From the NCBI GenBank assembly GCA_021234155.1, contig JAJEKV010000185.1:306001-370000 (forward strand): a DNA stretch of 64,000 bases, written 5' to 3'. Below the pieces are notes generated by a model. That model was not told the DNA's origin, did no database searches, and worked only from the letters and a program-made list of their open reading frames with translations. The position numbers and the translations under genes are program-made. Shown here in pieces: positions 11,111-23,045 of this stretch (position 1 is its first letter; every line of letters begins with the position of its first letter). The DNA comes from Isoetes taiwanensis (Eukaryota > Streptophyta > Lycopodiopsida > Isoetales > Isoetaceae).

Positions 11111-12280
11111 TGTGTCTACTGTGGATAAACATTACATAGGATGTTATGAGTTTATCTTGAAATTCTGATTTAGTTAAGTTACTGATATTCCATTGTTGTG
11201 CAAGACCGGAAAAAAACACTTTTTGGCCCCAAGAAATTCATTCATTTCGACAAGACTTATCTTGTAATTCTTTTCTCTAACACTTCCTCGACTTAGAAAG
11301 ATTTTTCTGCAAAAGTTGTTGTTGCACATCAGCTGAAAAAAGGTGCACCCCATTGTATGTGTCAAATTAAACCACAAACCTAAATTGCGCACCCCATTGT
11401 ATGTGTCAAATTAAACCTCACTTAAATTTTTGAAGCTCAAACTTGACATAATTTGCATGGTGGAATTGCTTATAATGAAAGGAATATCCTTGTTTAATCT
11501 TGTACTTTATCAATACGAACCCCAATACCAATTTCTCTTTATAGCCTCATGTGTTTGACTGTTTTTCTTTTTGGGACGCAATGTTTTCCTTAGTTGGATC
11601 AAATTTATGTGTGTCTTTCATAGCTAATGTAAGAAGAATTAAGAACACTAAATTCAAAGGTGCAACATCAACCTATTTGCCTATTTGCCTTGTGCTTCTT
11701 GGATGTGGATTGTTGGAATTGTGGGCTCAAAAAACAGTGCTGCTCACAGTTGTGGATAGCTTTGGCCTTTAAATGCCATTCTTGTATACTTGGGATGGAT
11801 AACACTTGGAATATACTTGATATTCTTCTCCATTTTCTATAGGGTAAAGCCTCTCTAGTGCAAATACTTTTTTTTATTTACATCTTTAAACCTTCTATGT
11901 ATATTACTACCTCTAATGATCATTCTTTTTCTTCTTAGCCATTCACTGAGATCTGTATCTTCATAGGCATTATTGGCTGATATCACACCAATAATGGGAA
12001 GTTAACATGCAATTCTTTAATGTCCATATTATTTTTCAATGGAATTCAAGCCTTTGCAGGCATACTGGTACGCCCTAATATAAGAAAAAAAAAACCTTAA
12101 GAAGGTTGCCGCCGAAATTAAAATTATTACGATTAAAATTTCAACACAAACCCAACTGCCTAGCCTTCTTCCCAACCCTGTAGTTCTGCTAGTTTATTGT
12201 TATTTTTACTCACATCTCAGAGATTACATGCACATGTCGAGTTGTTAATTTTAGGGTTTCTCTTATTTTTCTAAGTTCTT
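11111..12280. other. Non-coding stretch with a 50-bp tandem duplication
   Basis: GCACCCCATTGTATGTGTCA is repeated within 11341-11420. The 73-residue open frame at 11551-11772 has no recognisable motif. No other feature is seen. Confidence 0.5.
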
Positions 12281-12762
12281 TGCCCTAGTTTTTGCTTTGG
12301 TGATTGTGGATGCAATCCGACCTCCTGTTTCCGTATATAAGCGTCGGCAGGGATTCCTCCCTGGGAATCGGCAGTAAACTGCCATTCTTATAACGTGGAT
12401 GCAACTTAGGTTGCATTCTGCCCTGAATCGGGGGTAAAAACTTCAGAATCGAGGGTAGAAAGCATCGGAATGAGAGGTAGATGGCCAGAATGAGAGGTAA
12501 ATCGCCAGAATGAGAGGTAAATCCAAGTAATTTCAAGAACTGCCGCTGCTCTTCAGCTTCACAGAAGTTCCGGAAGAGAACCTTAGCCAGATGGCGCAAT
12601 GCCATTGGCGGATATGGCAGAATGCAACCTAAGTTGCATTTACGTGCTTCTAGATTTTTATGAGATGGGCGCTTTTGGATTCCCATCACAGTTTTCTTTG
12701 CCCATCTTTGGTACAACGGTAAAGTTAAAAGGCAGTGGCTAGGGCAAAAACGGGGCTAGGGC
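12281..12762. mobile_element. Possible inverted-repeat element
   Basis: TTGCCCTAGTTTTTGC at the left is matched in inverse at the right (GCAAAAACGGGGCTAGGGCAA). Inside, the palindromic core GCAACTTAGGTTGC with flanks occurs at 12391-12420 and in inverse at 12617-12645. A 20-bp minisatellite, CAGAATGAGAGGTAAAT, occurs three times around 12450-12530. No clean target duplication was found. Confidence 0.4.
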
Positions 12763-12814
12763 AACCCACCGGAATGAAAAGCAAAGGGGCGGCACGTCTG
12801 TTTCAGATGATTAT

Positions 12815-13376
12815 GCAGCTCTAGGTATGTCTCCGGCTGCATCTGGCTTCAATGGAGCCATACCCAGTTCGTTTTCCAAGCTCAAAATACTCTCCCTTTC
12901 TAGTAATCCCCGTCACTCAGGCACCATTCCTGCAGTCTTTGGTTCGTTCCATGGCCTTGAGCAGTTTTTGGCATCCAATACAGGGCTCAATGGTCCCATC
13001 CCTGCTGCATTCTTCGGCCTTTCTAATCCCAAACAGCTCGATCTCTCTTGTATTCTGTTTACAGAAGGGGAAGAAGACTTGTGTGGCATTGGAGGTGCTT
13101 TTCCATCAGATCTATCCAAGCTTGTCAATCTCAAAATTTTGAATCTGGACAGTGCCCAGCTTTCGGGCCCTATTCCAGCTGGATTAGACAAGCTAACGAA
13201 TTTGCAGGAGCTGTCTCTAAACTCCAACAAATTATTCGCACCATTCCGCCACACTTGGGTTCTTTCAAGAATCTACAGACCTTAAATCGCGGATAATGCA
13301 TTAGAGGGGAGCATTCCCAAGAACACACTAGGAGATTTGTCCAAGCAAAGCGACTTAAAAAGATTGGCTCTCCAGG
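12815..13376 (+). pseudogene. LRR receptor-type fragment
   Basis: Plant extracellular LRRs of the LxxLxLxxNxLxGxIP type are read from about 12815: FNGAIPSSFSKLKILSLSSN, HSGTIPAVFGSFHGLEQF, NGPIPAAFFGLSNPKQLDLS, GGAFPSDLSKLVNLKILNLD, SGPIPAGLDKLTNLQELSLN. At about 13235 a frameshift moves the repeat to another frame (TIPPHLGSFKNLQTL), which soon meets a stop. A further repeat (ALEGSIPKNTLGDLS) ends at a plausible donor, CTCCAG/GTACC (13376/13377). No signal peptide, transmembrane segment or kinase domain follows in the next kilobase. It is a decayed piece of an LRR receptor-like gene, possibly related to the LRR half of the chimera at 30-758. Confidence 0.75.
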
Positions 13377-14167
13377 TACCAAACTTACTCTGTATTTCAT
13401 ATCCACGCTTAAATTTGTTGTGCCTCTGTTTCATATTTAAGTATTCGATCAAATTTCAAGTATATTATATCTGAAAATGCTCTGTTTTCAAATGTTTCTT
13501 CAGTATCATCCATTTCTCAGTATCCCTTTTAGCTGCACAATGCAGCAACATTAATCGGTCCATTCCACTGCCATATGTTCTGTTGTGAATCTTCTATTGC
13601 AATTTCATTTGGACTTCCATCAACATCACAAACTTTGTTTTCTCAGTTCCATCTACAGAAGCTGGTTTCCAGTAGCTGTATTTTGTTGAGGCTGTGGCAT
13701 TCTAGAAGTCTGCAGAATTCATGGGTTATGTGATCATGAAGTAAGCATTTGTTTGCATTGATTTTTTTATTTTCACCATGCATACGCTCTTCTTACCCAA
13801 GTTTCTCAGTATCCTTTTTAGTTTCTCAATCAATCTCATGATGCAGGAAGCAACAAAGAAAGCTGAGGAGGAAGAAAGTTTACACGCTCCTTGTTAGAAA
13901 TCCAATTCACCACAAGGTTGTAAAATAAGGAATACCTTTTGCTGGTTGTATATACATGTGCTTCAACTTTCTCATTTTTAAAATCTTGTGTGCTAGTTTC
14001 ATAGTTGGAGTTTTAAGATCTTATGTGTTAGTTTGTTAGTTGGGACCGGAAATCAAGAGTATATAGAAGAGAGGAACTCCAAATGAATCCTCTTCTTAAA
14101 AATAGAAATCTAGCCTAGCAATAACCAAAGTGGTGAAAGTGATGTCATGTCCTTTATCCAGATGTTA
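13377..14167. other. Non-coding stretch
   Basis: AT-rich sequence follows the LRR fragment. A short frame near 13850-13905 (EATKKAEEEESLHAPC) follows a possible acceptor but cannot be tied to a gene. Confidence 0.4.
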
Positions 14168-14651
14168 TGTTCTTTATAAAGAGTGTTAGATATTCCTTCC
14201 TCAGCATGACTCCATATTGTGCATGACTCCATACGAAGAACTCCAAGTCCATACCAACATTTTTTGTAGCATAGAATGTGGATTATAGAATTTATTTTTC
14301 ATTGCAAATATCTTGCCACATGACTAGATAAGAACATTATTTATGGAATTATGGCAAGTTGTTGATCCATGCAATCATCTTGGTATTTCAAACACAATAA
14401 TAGCACTTCATATTATGATGCTCATATGTGGCAATATGTGTACATCCGAGTTTTATGTGCCTTAGGATATGGTCCAACCACTATCCTTTCCTTTTTTGAT
14501 GCAATACAAAACCTTAAGAATGTGATTTAGCACAAAATTTATGTTCTTATTATATGTCGATCTTTTCCTTAAAAAAATATGAATAATTTTTCCAAGGCCC
14601 CGAAGGGGCCAAAAAAAATTTCATAACACAAACCATTAACCTTCACACTTA
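14168..14651. repeat. Segmental duplication copy R1
   Basis: R1 is nearly identical to R2 (15201-15696) except for about 12 bp present only in R2 near 15380-15392 and a few substitutions. It ends inside the hairpin-bearing tail (GGCCCCGAAGGGGCC, about 14597-14611) of a Helitron-type repeat. Confidence 0.95.
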
Positions 14652-15200
14652 TCAGTGGGCAGTTCGAATCAATGACTCGCCTGTACATTTCACTTTTACC
14701 CCCGCTAAGATGTTATCCGTCAGAGAAGTGAAGATATCACGGGAGCATCCAACGAAGTACAATATTAGGCCCTTGGTGATGTGCGCCATGTGGAGGTGTA
14801 TATTTAGAGTTCCATCGTGAACTAAAACATCAATCGAGCCAAGACAAGATTTTGCGTTTTATATATTTTTCTACTTTTTTCTTATTGATGTACTTAACTA
14901 CTTCTAAGAGTGACATTTTCAACATCAATTTTGGATTTGTCTTTCCAGATTTCTTGCCTTCAATCGTAGATTAAACTATCTCCTACATTCCTTATAAAGC
15001 ATTGTTCTCTCTATTGAAATCCATGAATGCAAATGCTAATGGCATTTTACTATTTCAATAACAAAATTTCTTACAAAAGCAAATAACGTCAAAATTTCAC
15101 ATATAGACGTTTGAGGCACATATTTACTAAGGTGTTAAAGGCCAAGGAAAAGCACATGCCTAGGACATTAGCCCGGCAACGCCGGGCACACGTTTACTAG
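14652..15200 (+). mobile_element. Complete small non-autonomous Helitron
   Basis: The element begins with TC (TCAGTGGGCAG) after an A and ends in CTAG before a T, the classic Helitron A/T insertion without target duplication. About 10 nt before the end is a GC-rich hairpin: GCCCGGC-AA-CGCCGGGC at about 15170-15187, followed by ACACGTTTACTAG. It is 549 bp long and codes for nothing, so it would depend on a Rep/helicase supplied by another Helitron. Confidence 0.85.
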
Positions 15201-15696
15201 TGTTCTTTATAAAGAGTGTTAGATATTCCTTCCTCAGCATGACTCCATATTGTGCATGACTCCATACGAAGAACTCCAAGTCCATACCAACATTTTTTGT
15301 AGCATAGAATGTGGATTATAGAATTTATTTTTCATTGCAAATATCTTGCCACATGACTAGATAAGAACATTATTTATAGCGCGGAATGTGGAATTATGGC
15401 AAGTTGTTGATCCATGCAATCATCTTGGTATTTCAAACACAATAATAGCACTTCATATTATGATGCTCATATGTGGCAATATGTGTACATCCGAGTTTTA
15501 TGTGCCTTAGAATATGGTCCAACCACTATCCTTTCCTTTTTTGATGCAATACAAAACCTTAAGAATGTGATTTAGCACAAAATTTATGTTCTTATTATAT
15601 GTCGATCTTTTCCTTAAAAAAATATGAATAATTTTTCCAAGGCCCCGAAGGGGCCAAAAAAAATTTCATAACACAAACCATTAACCTTCACACTTA
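15201..15696. repeat. Segmental duplication copy R2
   Basis: R2 is the second copy of R1, immediately after the small Helitron. Beyond 15696 it continues without interruption into the Helitron helicase tail, so R2 is probably in the ancestral context and R1 is the extra copy. Confidence 0.95.
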
Positions 15697-15878
15697 TAAC
15701 TAAATTCCCCCTGAAAACCCCCTTTGGTTTGGGTGCATATTCACAGGGGGGATGACTCCGGGCATCGAGAGCTGTTGGATAGGCATATGCACCATTTATT
15801 CCTTGATCTACACCATACATAAAGTTCCTCGTTTGTGGGGTATGCATGTACAAAATTTGTCATACTGTATAAGAAGAT
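15640..15878 (-). mobile_element. Helitron 3' tail downstream of helicase remnant
   Basis: On the minus strand this follows the helicase fragment and ends near a strong GGCCCCTTCGGGGCC hairpin (about 15642-15656). The same block occurs at 5950-6130 and, inverted, around 6200-6440. It is interpreted as the 3' non-coding part of the element. Confidence 0.6.
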
Positions 15879-16190
15879 TTATAAAATACTATAAGATTTA
15901 AGGTAATGTAAGGTGACAATCTCGGCATCTATAGCACGTCTTCCCAATGAACGTATAATGAGGCGATTGCCATTGTAGAGTCCCTTGCACGTAGAAACAG
16001 ACCTCAATAACACGACAATCATGCCAACCTTCAAAGTTAATTGATGAGGAGGCACCCCATTCGGATTTTGCAAATTCAAAAATTCAGTAGGATAGACCCC
16101 TACGTCATTCTCATTAACAACATAGGTGCAGCATGCAACCACTCTGTCATCCTCTTGTTTACTCTATCTATATCCTCATTTAGTAGCATA
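15879..16190 (-). pseudogene. Helitron helicase C-terminal fragment
   Basis: The reading frame contains VYPTEFLNLQNPNGVPPHQL, then LTLKVGMIVVLLRSVS, then GLYNGNRLIIRSLGRRAIDA. This is the well-conserved segment of plant Helitron/PIF1-like helicases (FLN.L.P.G.PPH.L.LKVG.P.ILLRN....GL.NGTRL). A frame-shifted upstream piece (LNEDIDRVNKRMTEW, about 16150-16190) fits the motif that normally precedes it. It lacks Walker A/B and the Rep nuclease. Shared tail sequence links it to the element at 15640-15878. Confidence 0.85.
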
Positions 16191-16463
16191 AGTATTGGCT
16201 AATATGGGTATGCAAGACTAAATGCCAAGATATACATCTTTATTAGCAAAGAATTTTGTGGAAAACAAAGAGTACCATAAGGGAGCACTTTTATTACAAC
16301 AATGCTTAAAGCCCACATGTTTCAACATCTACACATCTAAACCATTTTGTACCATGTACTCCGCATACAAAATAGCATCCATGGCAATTGTGAACTTTTG
16401 AACACAGACATATATGTGTTTACGAAACACACTATCTAAGAGAATGAAGATTTTATCAATATC

Positions 16464-17232
16464 TTATTGAGTTTTAGATGTTTGAGATCGTGCTTGAACT
16501 CCATACCATTCCGCAAAGGTTCTCGCGGCCCATAGCAAACTATCAATTTTAGCTAGCTTTTCTATCTCTTGATTTGGTGATGATTCAGCCTCAATCTCTA
16601 ATATAATTTCCTCAGGCTCAGGATACTCTTACCCTGGATTGAGGGATCCCGGAGGTGTGATCCCGGAGGACGGCATCCCGGGAGGACGTGTGATCCCGGA
16701 GGACGGGATCCCCCTTACTGCGCAGTAACTGCGCAAAAAACTGAACCCTTATAGGGAAAATCAGGGAAGTTTTTGTGTGGCTTTTTCTTGCTCGATTCTC
16801 CTCCAAATCGGGTAGCGTCTGTGCTAGGGTGGTCGGAATCAGTGGGAGGATAGGATCAGATATCAGCAGAGGAGGAAGGAGGGCGAGCGCCGCAGCGATG
16901 GCGCTGCCCCAATCTTGCCAAAAAATTGCCTACGAACTGCGCAGTAGCCTTTAACTGTGCAGTTAACGGCGGGATCTCGTCCTCCGGGATCACACGTCCT
17001 CCCGGGATGCCGTCCTCCGGGATCACACCTCCGGGATCCCTCAATCCAGGGTAAGAGTATCCTGAGCCATTTCCTCATGGTCCTTATAGTTATTCAAATA
17101 TTGAACATATTTATCAAGTTCAACATCAAATGGAGGCACATCATGCCCATCCTTAAATTTGGCAACCAGTCTTGGGTAGGAATCCCACTCAACTTGATCA
17201 CTACCATCTGCATTGGTATTGGATAACATCAT
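16464..17232 (-). pseudogene. Unrecognised reading frame split by a MULE
   Basis: The minus-strand frame starts at 17232 and runs to the MULE edge at 17069. It resumes in phase at 16605 and ends at a stop at 16464-16466. Without the element and one copy of its 9-bp target duplication, the two parts form an uninterrupted frame of 101 residues. The composition is acidic (DHEE, EIEAESS) with no domain I recognise. It lies just upstream of the Helitron helicase remnant, on the same strand, and may belong to that element. In-phase continuity across the empty site suggests it was coding when the MULE inserted. Confidence 0.55.
16615..17068. mobile_element. Non-autonomous MULE with 98-bp TIRs and 9-bp TSD
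   Basis: The terminal inverted repeats (16615-16712 and 16971-17068) begin GGCTCAGGATACTCTTACCC and differ at about one base. The 9-bp sequence ATTTCCTCA occurs on both sides (16606-16614 and 17069-17077). Long TIRs plus a 9-bp duplication are the mark of Mutator-like elements. The TIRs contain short GATCCCGGAGGA repeats. The 258-bp interior is far more GC-rich than its surroundings and includes GCAGCG ATGGCGCTGCCCC, which resembles the start of a captured gene (Pack-MULE); that last point is inference. Confidence 0.9.
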
Positions 17233-17724
17233 TAGTTCATGTTATCTACTACTTATTCATTGTAAATCACCTCATAGAATAGAACCTTATTGCTAATTCA
17301 AAAATGTCTTGGAAAGAAGAAAAAAAAATGCACGAAACAATAAAAGCTCAAGCTGCATTTGCGTTGCAAAAATAAACTAACTCATGAATATTGTCATGGG
17401 CAAGATATTTCTAACAACATAATAATATAGGATGTTCTAAAGTTGTTGGGGTATTGAGTTATTATCTAACATATGTAATTCTTATTGGCAAGATTCTATA
17501 AGAATATACTCATGATCGCGTCATCAAAAAAAAAAAATAGGAAAACAAAGAAAATAAAAAAACTTCTCCTGTAGCGACAAGGAGGAACTTCGGGCGCCAT
17601 GGTCGCTGCTGCTCCTTAGGTGGCTTTCATGGCTTAGCTTTGAGTTCGTGATGAGCTGGTCCGCCCTGGCCAGCCCCTACATGAGATGCTGAGCACGAGC
17701 TCGGTACAGAGGTTGGGATCATAC

Positions 17725-18005
17725 CTTCAAGAGATCATGGATCGCCGAGATCAGATCGGTCCTCGGGCACGTACCTGATAAGTATACATATTTTTGCCCT
17801 CCATGATATATATTTGTATTTGTATTTGTACAGTTTGACAGCAAACCTATTCTTGTCACGGTGTTTCCTCCAAACAACCTTTCGGGGTGGGGAGGGAGTT
17901 TCTTAACCCGGACAGTAATACGCTTGCTGCGCCTTCTGTTTGGGTCCCATAGGCCAATTGGTCTCCGTGGACGATAAAAAGTCTATTCTATTCTATTCTA
18001 TTCTT
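17725..18005 (+). mobile_element. LINE 3' end
   Basis: Only the 3' UTR remains: CTTCAAGAGATCATGG (also in the copies at 36215 and 62045), a hairpin at about 17868-17912, the family box GGGTCCCATAGGCC at 17941-17954, then GTGGACGATAAAAA and a CTATT repeat. The region from 17580 to 17725 may be decayed ORF2 sequence. Confidence 0.8.
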
Positions 18006-20389
18006 TCGAGTTTTTTCATCATGAGCCTTTTGCTTACGGCATGGCCACACTCGTGCTTGCAAAAAAGGTTTGTTTATTTCTCATTTTGCATTTTTGGCCA
18101 ATCTTCGACAGACCAAAGAACGAAAAAAAATGTAGTGTTTGTTGTTCGCTTAGTGCCCCTATCTTTCGAATTTTCCAGGCTGTCTCCATTATGCTCTTCT
18201 AGTTCTACGTCCTCATACTTTTTCCTTCAATAGCCCTGCTTCCATTCCTTTTCTAAACGTCAGCAAGCATGCTAGAATCATCTGACATTAGGCACATTGC
18301 TGCATTATATAATGAATGATGGCTTCGTGCTTCAGTCCGGTGATAATAATGTAGATGCAGAAAGAGTTAGCTTGACTTGTTTTGGTCTTCTAGATGGAAC
18401 TCGAATGTAAACTCTACACAGCAAGTCTTCGGGCAGAACACCTGGCCAGTGCGGCAAAATGAGCATCAGACTTGGCACCCAACTTGAGCCCTTTTCTGGG
18501 TGCTCAACTTGCAGCTACATGCGAGGCATTCTCCATCCACTTTGATGAAAGGAATTCAATCTGTTGTTCTATGAAAGAGGGCTCATCTAACGAAGGCTGA
18601 TATTGGCCCATCTGAATTATGTAATGATTCCCATGTCACTCACTTCAATCTTGATTCTAGCACATTGTTAACCATTGAGTGTGAATTGGAAAGGCAGGTG
18701 GACAAAATACGTGATGATGTGACAAGACTTTAGAAATGTTGTGTGGCAGTTCTATGCAGATAGATCCTAAATATGATTTGATGGGAGAATATATACGTCT
18801 ACTGGTGTGACAGAGGATTTCCTATTCTATCATTTTGCTATTGTAAGTCATTGAAACTTCTAGAGGATTTCCTATTCTTTCATTTTGCTATTGTAAGTTA
18901 TTGAACTTCTATTTATATGTCCTAAAATTTTGGGCACCCAATTCTATTGTCAAATAATTTAAAGAATTGTAGCGAATATTCAAAGAACCAGTACTTTGAT
19001 CGTCTTAGAGCTATAGAAAGAACTACAAAATGGTTTAGGAAGCGTATATTGAGAGGTTAAATAGAGCCCCAAATTATTATTGCAGTAGTTCATGAACCGA
19101 ATGGAGAGGTCCATCTCGTACTTGGGAATTGCATGGAGCCCATTATATGTCGTAGCCACATGTTTACTATTTCTCTTGAGCTAATTTCATTGAGGTATTT
19201 TTATAAATGAATGCATGTGTGCATTTGGATGTTATGCCATATATGGAAGTTGTCAAGCATAGGCGTTGCTTTGGTTTTCACATATCCATAATTAATATGT
19301 TTGGTAAAGAGCGCGATAAATTTCTTGTACAATATAATAATATTTCTGTAGTTGTTGGGGCATTAAGTATAATATATACAAGAAATTTATCGCCAAGCCG
19401 CCGCGAACATTTCTCTAGTTCCAACCCAGTTCCAGACCTTGTTTAGTAATGGATTTGTGACAGTCCAAGTTCCCCAATAGAAACCCTTGAATTAATTGAA
19501 CATAGGGGATTCGAGGTCGTGTTGTCACATCGAGTTCTCATGCCCATAAGGTAGGCGTGTGATGTGCACCTTACTAGGGCCACTGCGGACATTTCTTTAG
19601 TTCCAACAACAATGTAAGTCGGACTTACTATATGTTCTAGACCTTGTTTAGTAATGGGTTTATGACAGTCCAAGTGCCCAAATAGGAACCTTTGAATTAG
19701 TTTAACATACAGGATTCGAGATCGTGTTGTGACATCGAGTTCTCATGCACGTAAGTTAGATGTGTACTGTGCATATTACTGGTTCTATTTGCTTGGTTTA
19801 GACATGTGGGTTGCATATTTTCTTGGACATGTGGATTGCATATTTTTTAGCATATTTTCCTTGGATGTCCACATAGATGCTGACTATTATTCCGCATCCA
19901 TCCATATTATTCTTGAAGACTTTAGGATGCCAACGCTTTCCCCTTGCCCATCTTTCTCCCTTTGTTTAGAGCCATCAATTGATATGTTATATTTATACTT
20001 CACACTATTCATTTTGCATTATTCATTTTGCAGGGAATTTTGTTAGACGTAATAACCAAGACCTTTAATGAATTTGGCCAATCTCATGTCCAGTTACCTT
20101 TTCTGCATGCATTGCGCAGATGTTGACGTCATCAAGTAAAACGTCTTTGTACCAATGGGGCTTGAAACAGTGGCTTAGTTAGGTCAAAATGCAAAGATAT
20201 TGTGGGATGATCCATTTTTTTAATCTGTTTTTGATTAGTGGGGTGATTTAACAAAAAACGTAAGTGGGATTACAAAAGGACAAATCCATTTGTCAAGTTT
20301 TTTACAAACGAGTAAGTCCGATTTAACAAAAACGTTTTTTGTTTTGGTGGATGGCTTTGATTGATTAACGTGTGCTTTCCATGCATTCC
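18006..20389. other. Non-coding stretch with local duplications
   Basis: No gene is recognised. There is a 49-bp tandem duplication at 18813-18911 (GAGGATTTCCTATTCT...). A short inverted repeat, GCGATAAATTTCTTGTA, occurs at about 19313-19330 and in inverse at about 19377-19393. A tandem duplication of about 180-200 bp (19397-19578 and 19579-19781) is moderately diverged and contains GACCTTGTTTAGTAATGG and CACATCGAGTTCTCATGC. Confidence 0.7.
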
Positions 20390-20890
20390 ACCTTTTTTGG
20401 GTGTTTTTTCGATAAATCTTGCATTCAAAGTCGCTAACATTTCAATTTGATTCTCCAGGCAATCATCGAGGTTGTTGGTGACATTTTCTCATTAGGGTTT
20501 TCCCTGAAAACCCGAAAGGGCATGGTTTTTCATCCCGATGAGAAGGTGTCGCCAGTACCCTTACTATTGCCTAGGCATATTCCACTATTTCTTTTCTTGT
20601 GTGGCAGCTCAGCATTGTTCCTATGGTCATCTCTCCGCGAATTCCTTCAAACATTATATATTGTCACTGTAATGAATGACAAGCCTATCTAGAACGACTT
20701 TTGTGTTCTTTGCAAGTCCCTTACTAGACTTTTTAATTCATTAGAAATTCCATACATATGGCAACATGATATTCAAGGCAAAAACCCATCGATTCATAGC
20801 TGCTCTCAATAGAAAAGCTTATTGTGGCACCAAATATCAACCTTTTTGCCTAAAGGTTCCATGTGTCACACAGGCTTGACTATATCCTCA
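20390..20890 (+). repeat. Dispersed repeat X, copy 1
   Basis: Alignable over about 450 bp with 26270-26790 (copy 2). It contains a hairpin-like AAAACCCGAAAGGGC...GGTTTTTCAT and an 81-codon open frame (20447-20692) whose C-terminal part is conserved in copy 2 (VSPVPLLL, FLQTLY, VMNDKPI). No known protein family is recognised. Confidence 0.75.
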
Positions 20891-23040
20891 TGTGCCATTC
20901 AAATGAAGTCTATTGCAGCTAAGAAATCTGACCCGATGGAGCTGCATTTTCAGCTTCACTTCTGTAAGAATACATTCAGTCCCGATTCAATCTAACTCAA
21001 AAATCCACTTAAAACCACATAAACTGTAAGGAACTATATATACTATGCATAACATGTTCAAAACTATTACTGTCTACTTGCTTGCTGTTTTAAGTTCCTA
21101 TTCGGGTTCTTACTTATTCATGTTAAATGTGGATATTAAACCCAGAGTTAAACCCTATGTTAAACTACTAAAGCTCTGGCTCACCTCCAGCTGTACCTCC
21201 GGTATCGGCAGATCGGAACAAGACCTAAGTTATTGGCTCAGTTGCAGCTAAGAGCAAGATCTGGCATCACTTCCATAGTTTCCTCGACTTGGAACTCATG
21301 ATACACGCAAATATCTTGAACTCAACAACCCCCCCCCAGACGATAATGTGCTAACGAGGGGAACCATTAAAACCTACCTCCTAATGTAACCTAAATAAAT
21401 GCTTCACTTAGCCTTTCCATATATATACGTACGGAATGCCTTAAAAAAGGGTCCCATTCCATACATGCACATGTAATAGAGTTTTTATTAATGTGCCCTC
21501 CCTCCCCGCCCCCAAGAGCGTCACATCTTGGCACAAATTCAAGCTTTGGAGGAGGAACAGATCCAACAGACAAAGACTAAAGCAGGTCTGTAATGGAGAC
21601 CATTGTATATGATTCTTCTTTCTTGTAGTTAAGCCATATCTTCATTTACTCATTTGTTCGTAGTTTTATTGTTGTAGCCCAGACTAAGATACTAACGGCT
21701 AATAAGTCTCTCTCCCTCGAGCAAGAAGCAAAGCACTGCATTTAAATTTGGTCTCTTTAAATTAATTCTTATCATTAATCTCCTATATGCTTCAGACTCG
21801 TCAGGAGCATTTCCTTGTGCTTACACAGCTAGATGAGATCTATACATCTTATAATGTTACTTTTGCTTGATAAACTTCTTCGGGCAAATGCCTACAACTG
21901 CATATGTACAGGATAAACGAATTTAGAGCTTGTATCAAGATTCGCCTTGGAATAGATGGATGAAAAATACTATATTGATGTGTAAGAAACAATTGTTTTT
22001 TGGATGTATACAAGGTTTTTTAATACTGGAGAGAATATAAGGTTCTTTTGAGAAGGGAGCTTGCTGCAAATAGGCTTGTTTTGCTAGGGCATGCAAGCTG
22101 CTTATTTTAGTTGAAGCTATGTTACTTAGACTAGATAGTTGCATAGGTTCCTGCACATAATAGATAATTGTGCATGCATTTCATTTGCTTATGTTTCCCT
22201 GTTGCTTTAATAGGTTTGCTGCTTGTGTAGGTGATATTTTCATAGCTAGGTTCATTAGGGCCATGTTATAAAGGCATGCATTGTGTTGTGTAGAAGCACG
22301 CATAGCTCTGTGCTCTATGTTATAGATTTAAGCACATATATAATGTCGAATTTAACTTTGTACATCTGCTAAAATGTGAACATGTGCTAATTTTGTGAAA
22401 CATGCCTCTCTAAAGGGCAATCAGATGTCTACATGTGGTTTTGTGGAAAATAGGGAATATTTTCCAATCTGAATAGGTTTCACGAAAAGCTACAGATCCT
22501 ATACAAGGCTTTGCTTTTTTATCTTTATGGATTGATACAAGTTGCCATGGCTGATACTATAAGCTTTAAATATAGGCTCAAGTGTATAACAGATTTATAT
22601 GAAGCACATAGATTTGCTTCTTACTCTTGTGTGTTAGATCTTTAATGACTGAACATTAGGTGAAGGGCGAAGAGCCATGTTGTCCTCGTTACTATTAATA
22701 TGCTAATGTTGATCTATTCGGATGCAGATAACCAAGACTTCATCTCCTAGATGTTTTGTCAAATGCATGGATGTCACAAGTCGATTGCACAAATTCGATA
22801 GCACGTGAATATTTTGTACTTTATAAAATATGGAATTATAGATTTATGGAGTTATGAATTAACGGTGTATTTTATATGGATATGGAATCATGGATTTATA
22901 AGACTTTGAACTATATTTATTTTGACTATTGTTTACAAATGAAGTTTGTGTGGTTGTGGTCTGGATAACACCAGGGTGGATATATTTGTCTGTCTGTATT
23001 TTCACCTTGAACCAAATTCATATATGTTAACTTGTTTTTC
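20891..23040. other. Non-coding stretch
   Basis: AT-rich with no open frame above 75 codons that I can assign. No repeat or RNA gene was recognised. Confidence 0.5.
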
Positions 23041-23045
23041 ATATT

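Noticed and set aside
13880-14160. Possible solo LTR or LTR-like sequence
   Set aside because: It starts with TGTTAGAAATCC-like sequence, but I found no matching CA end, partner or target duplication.
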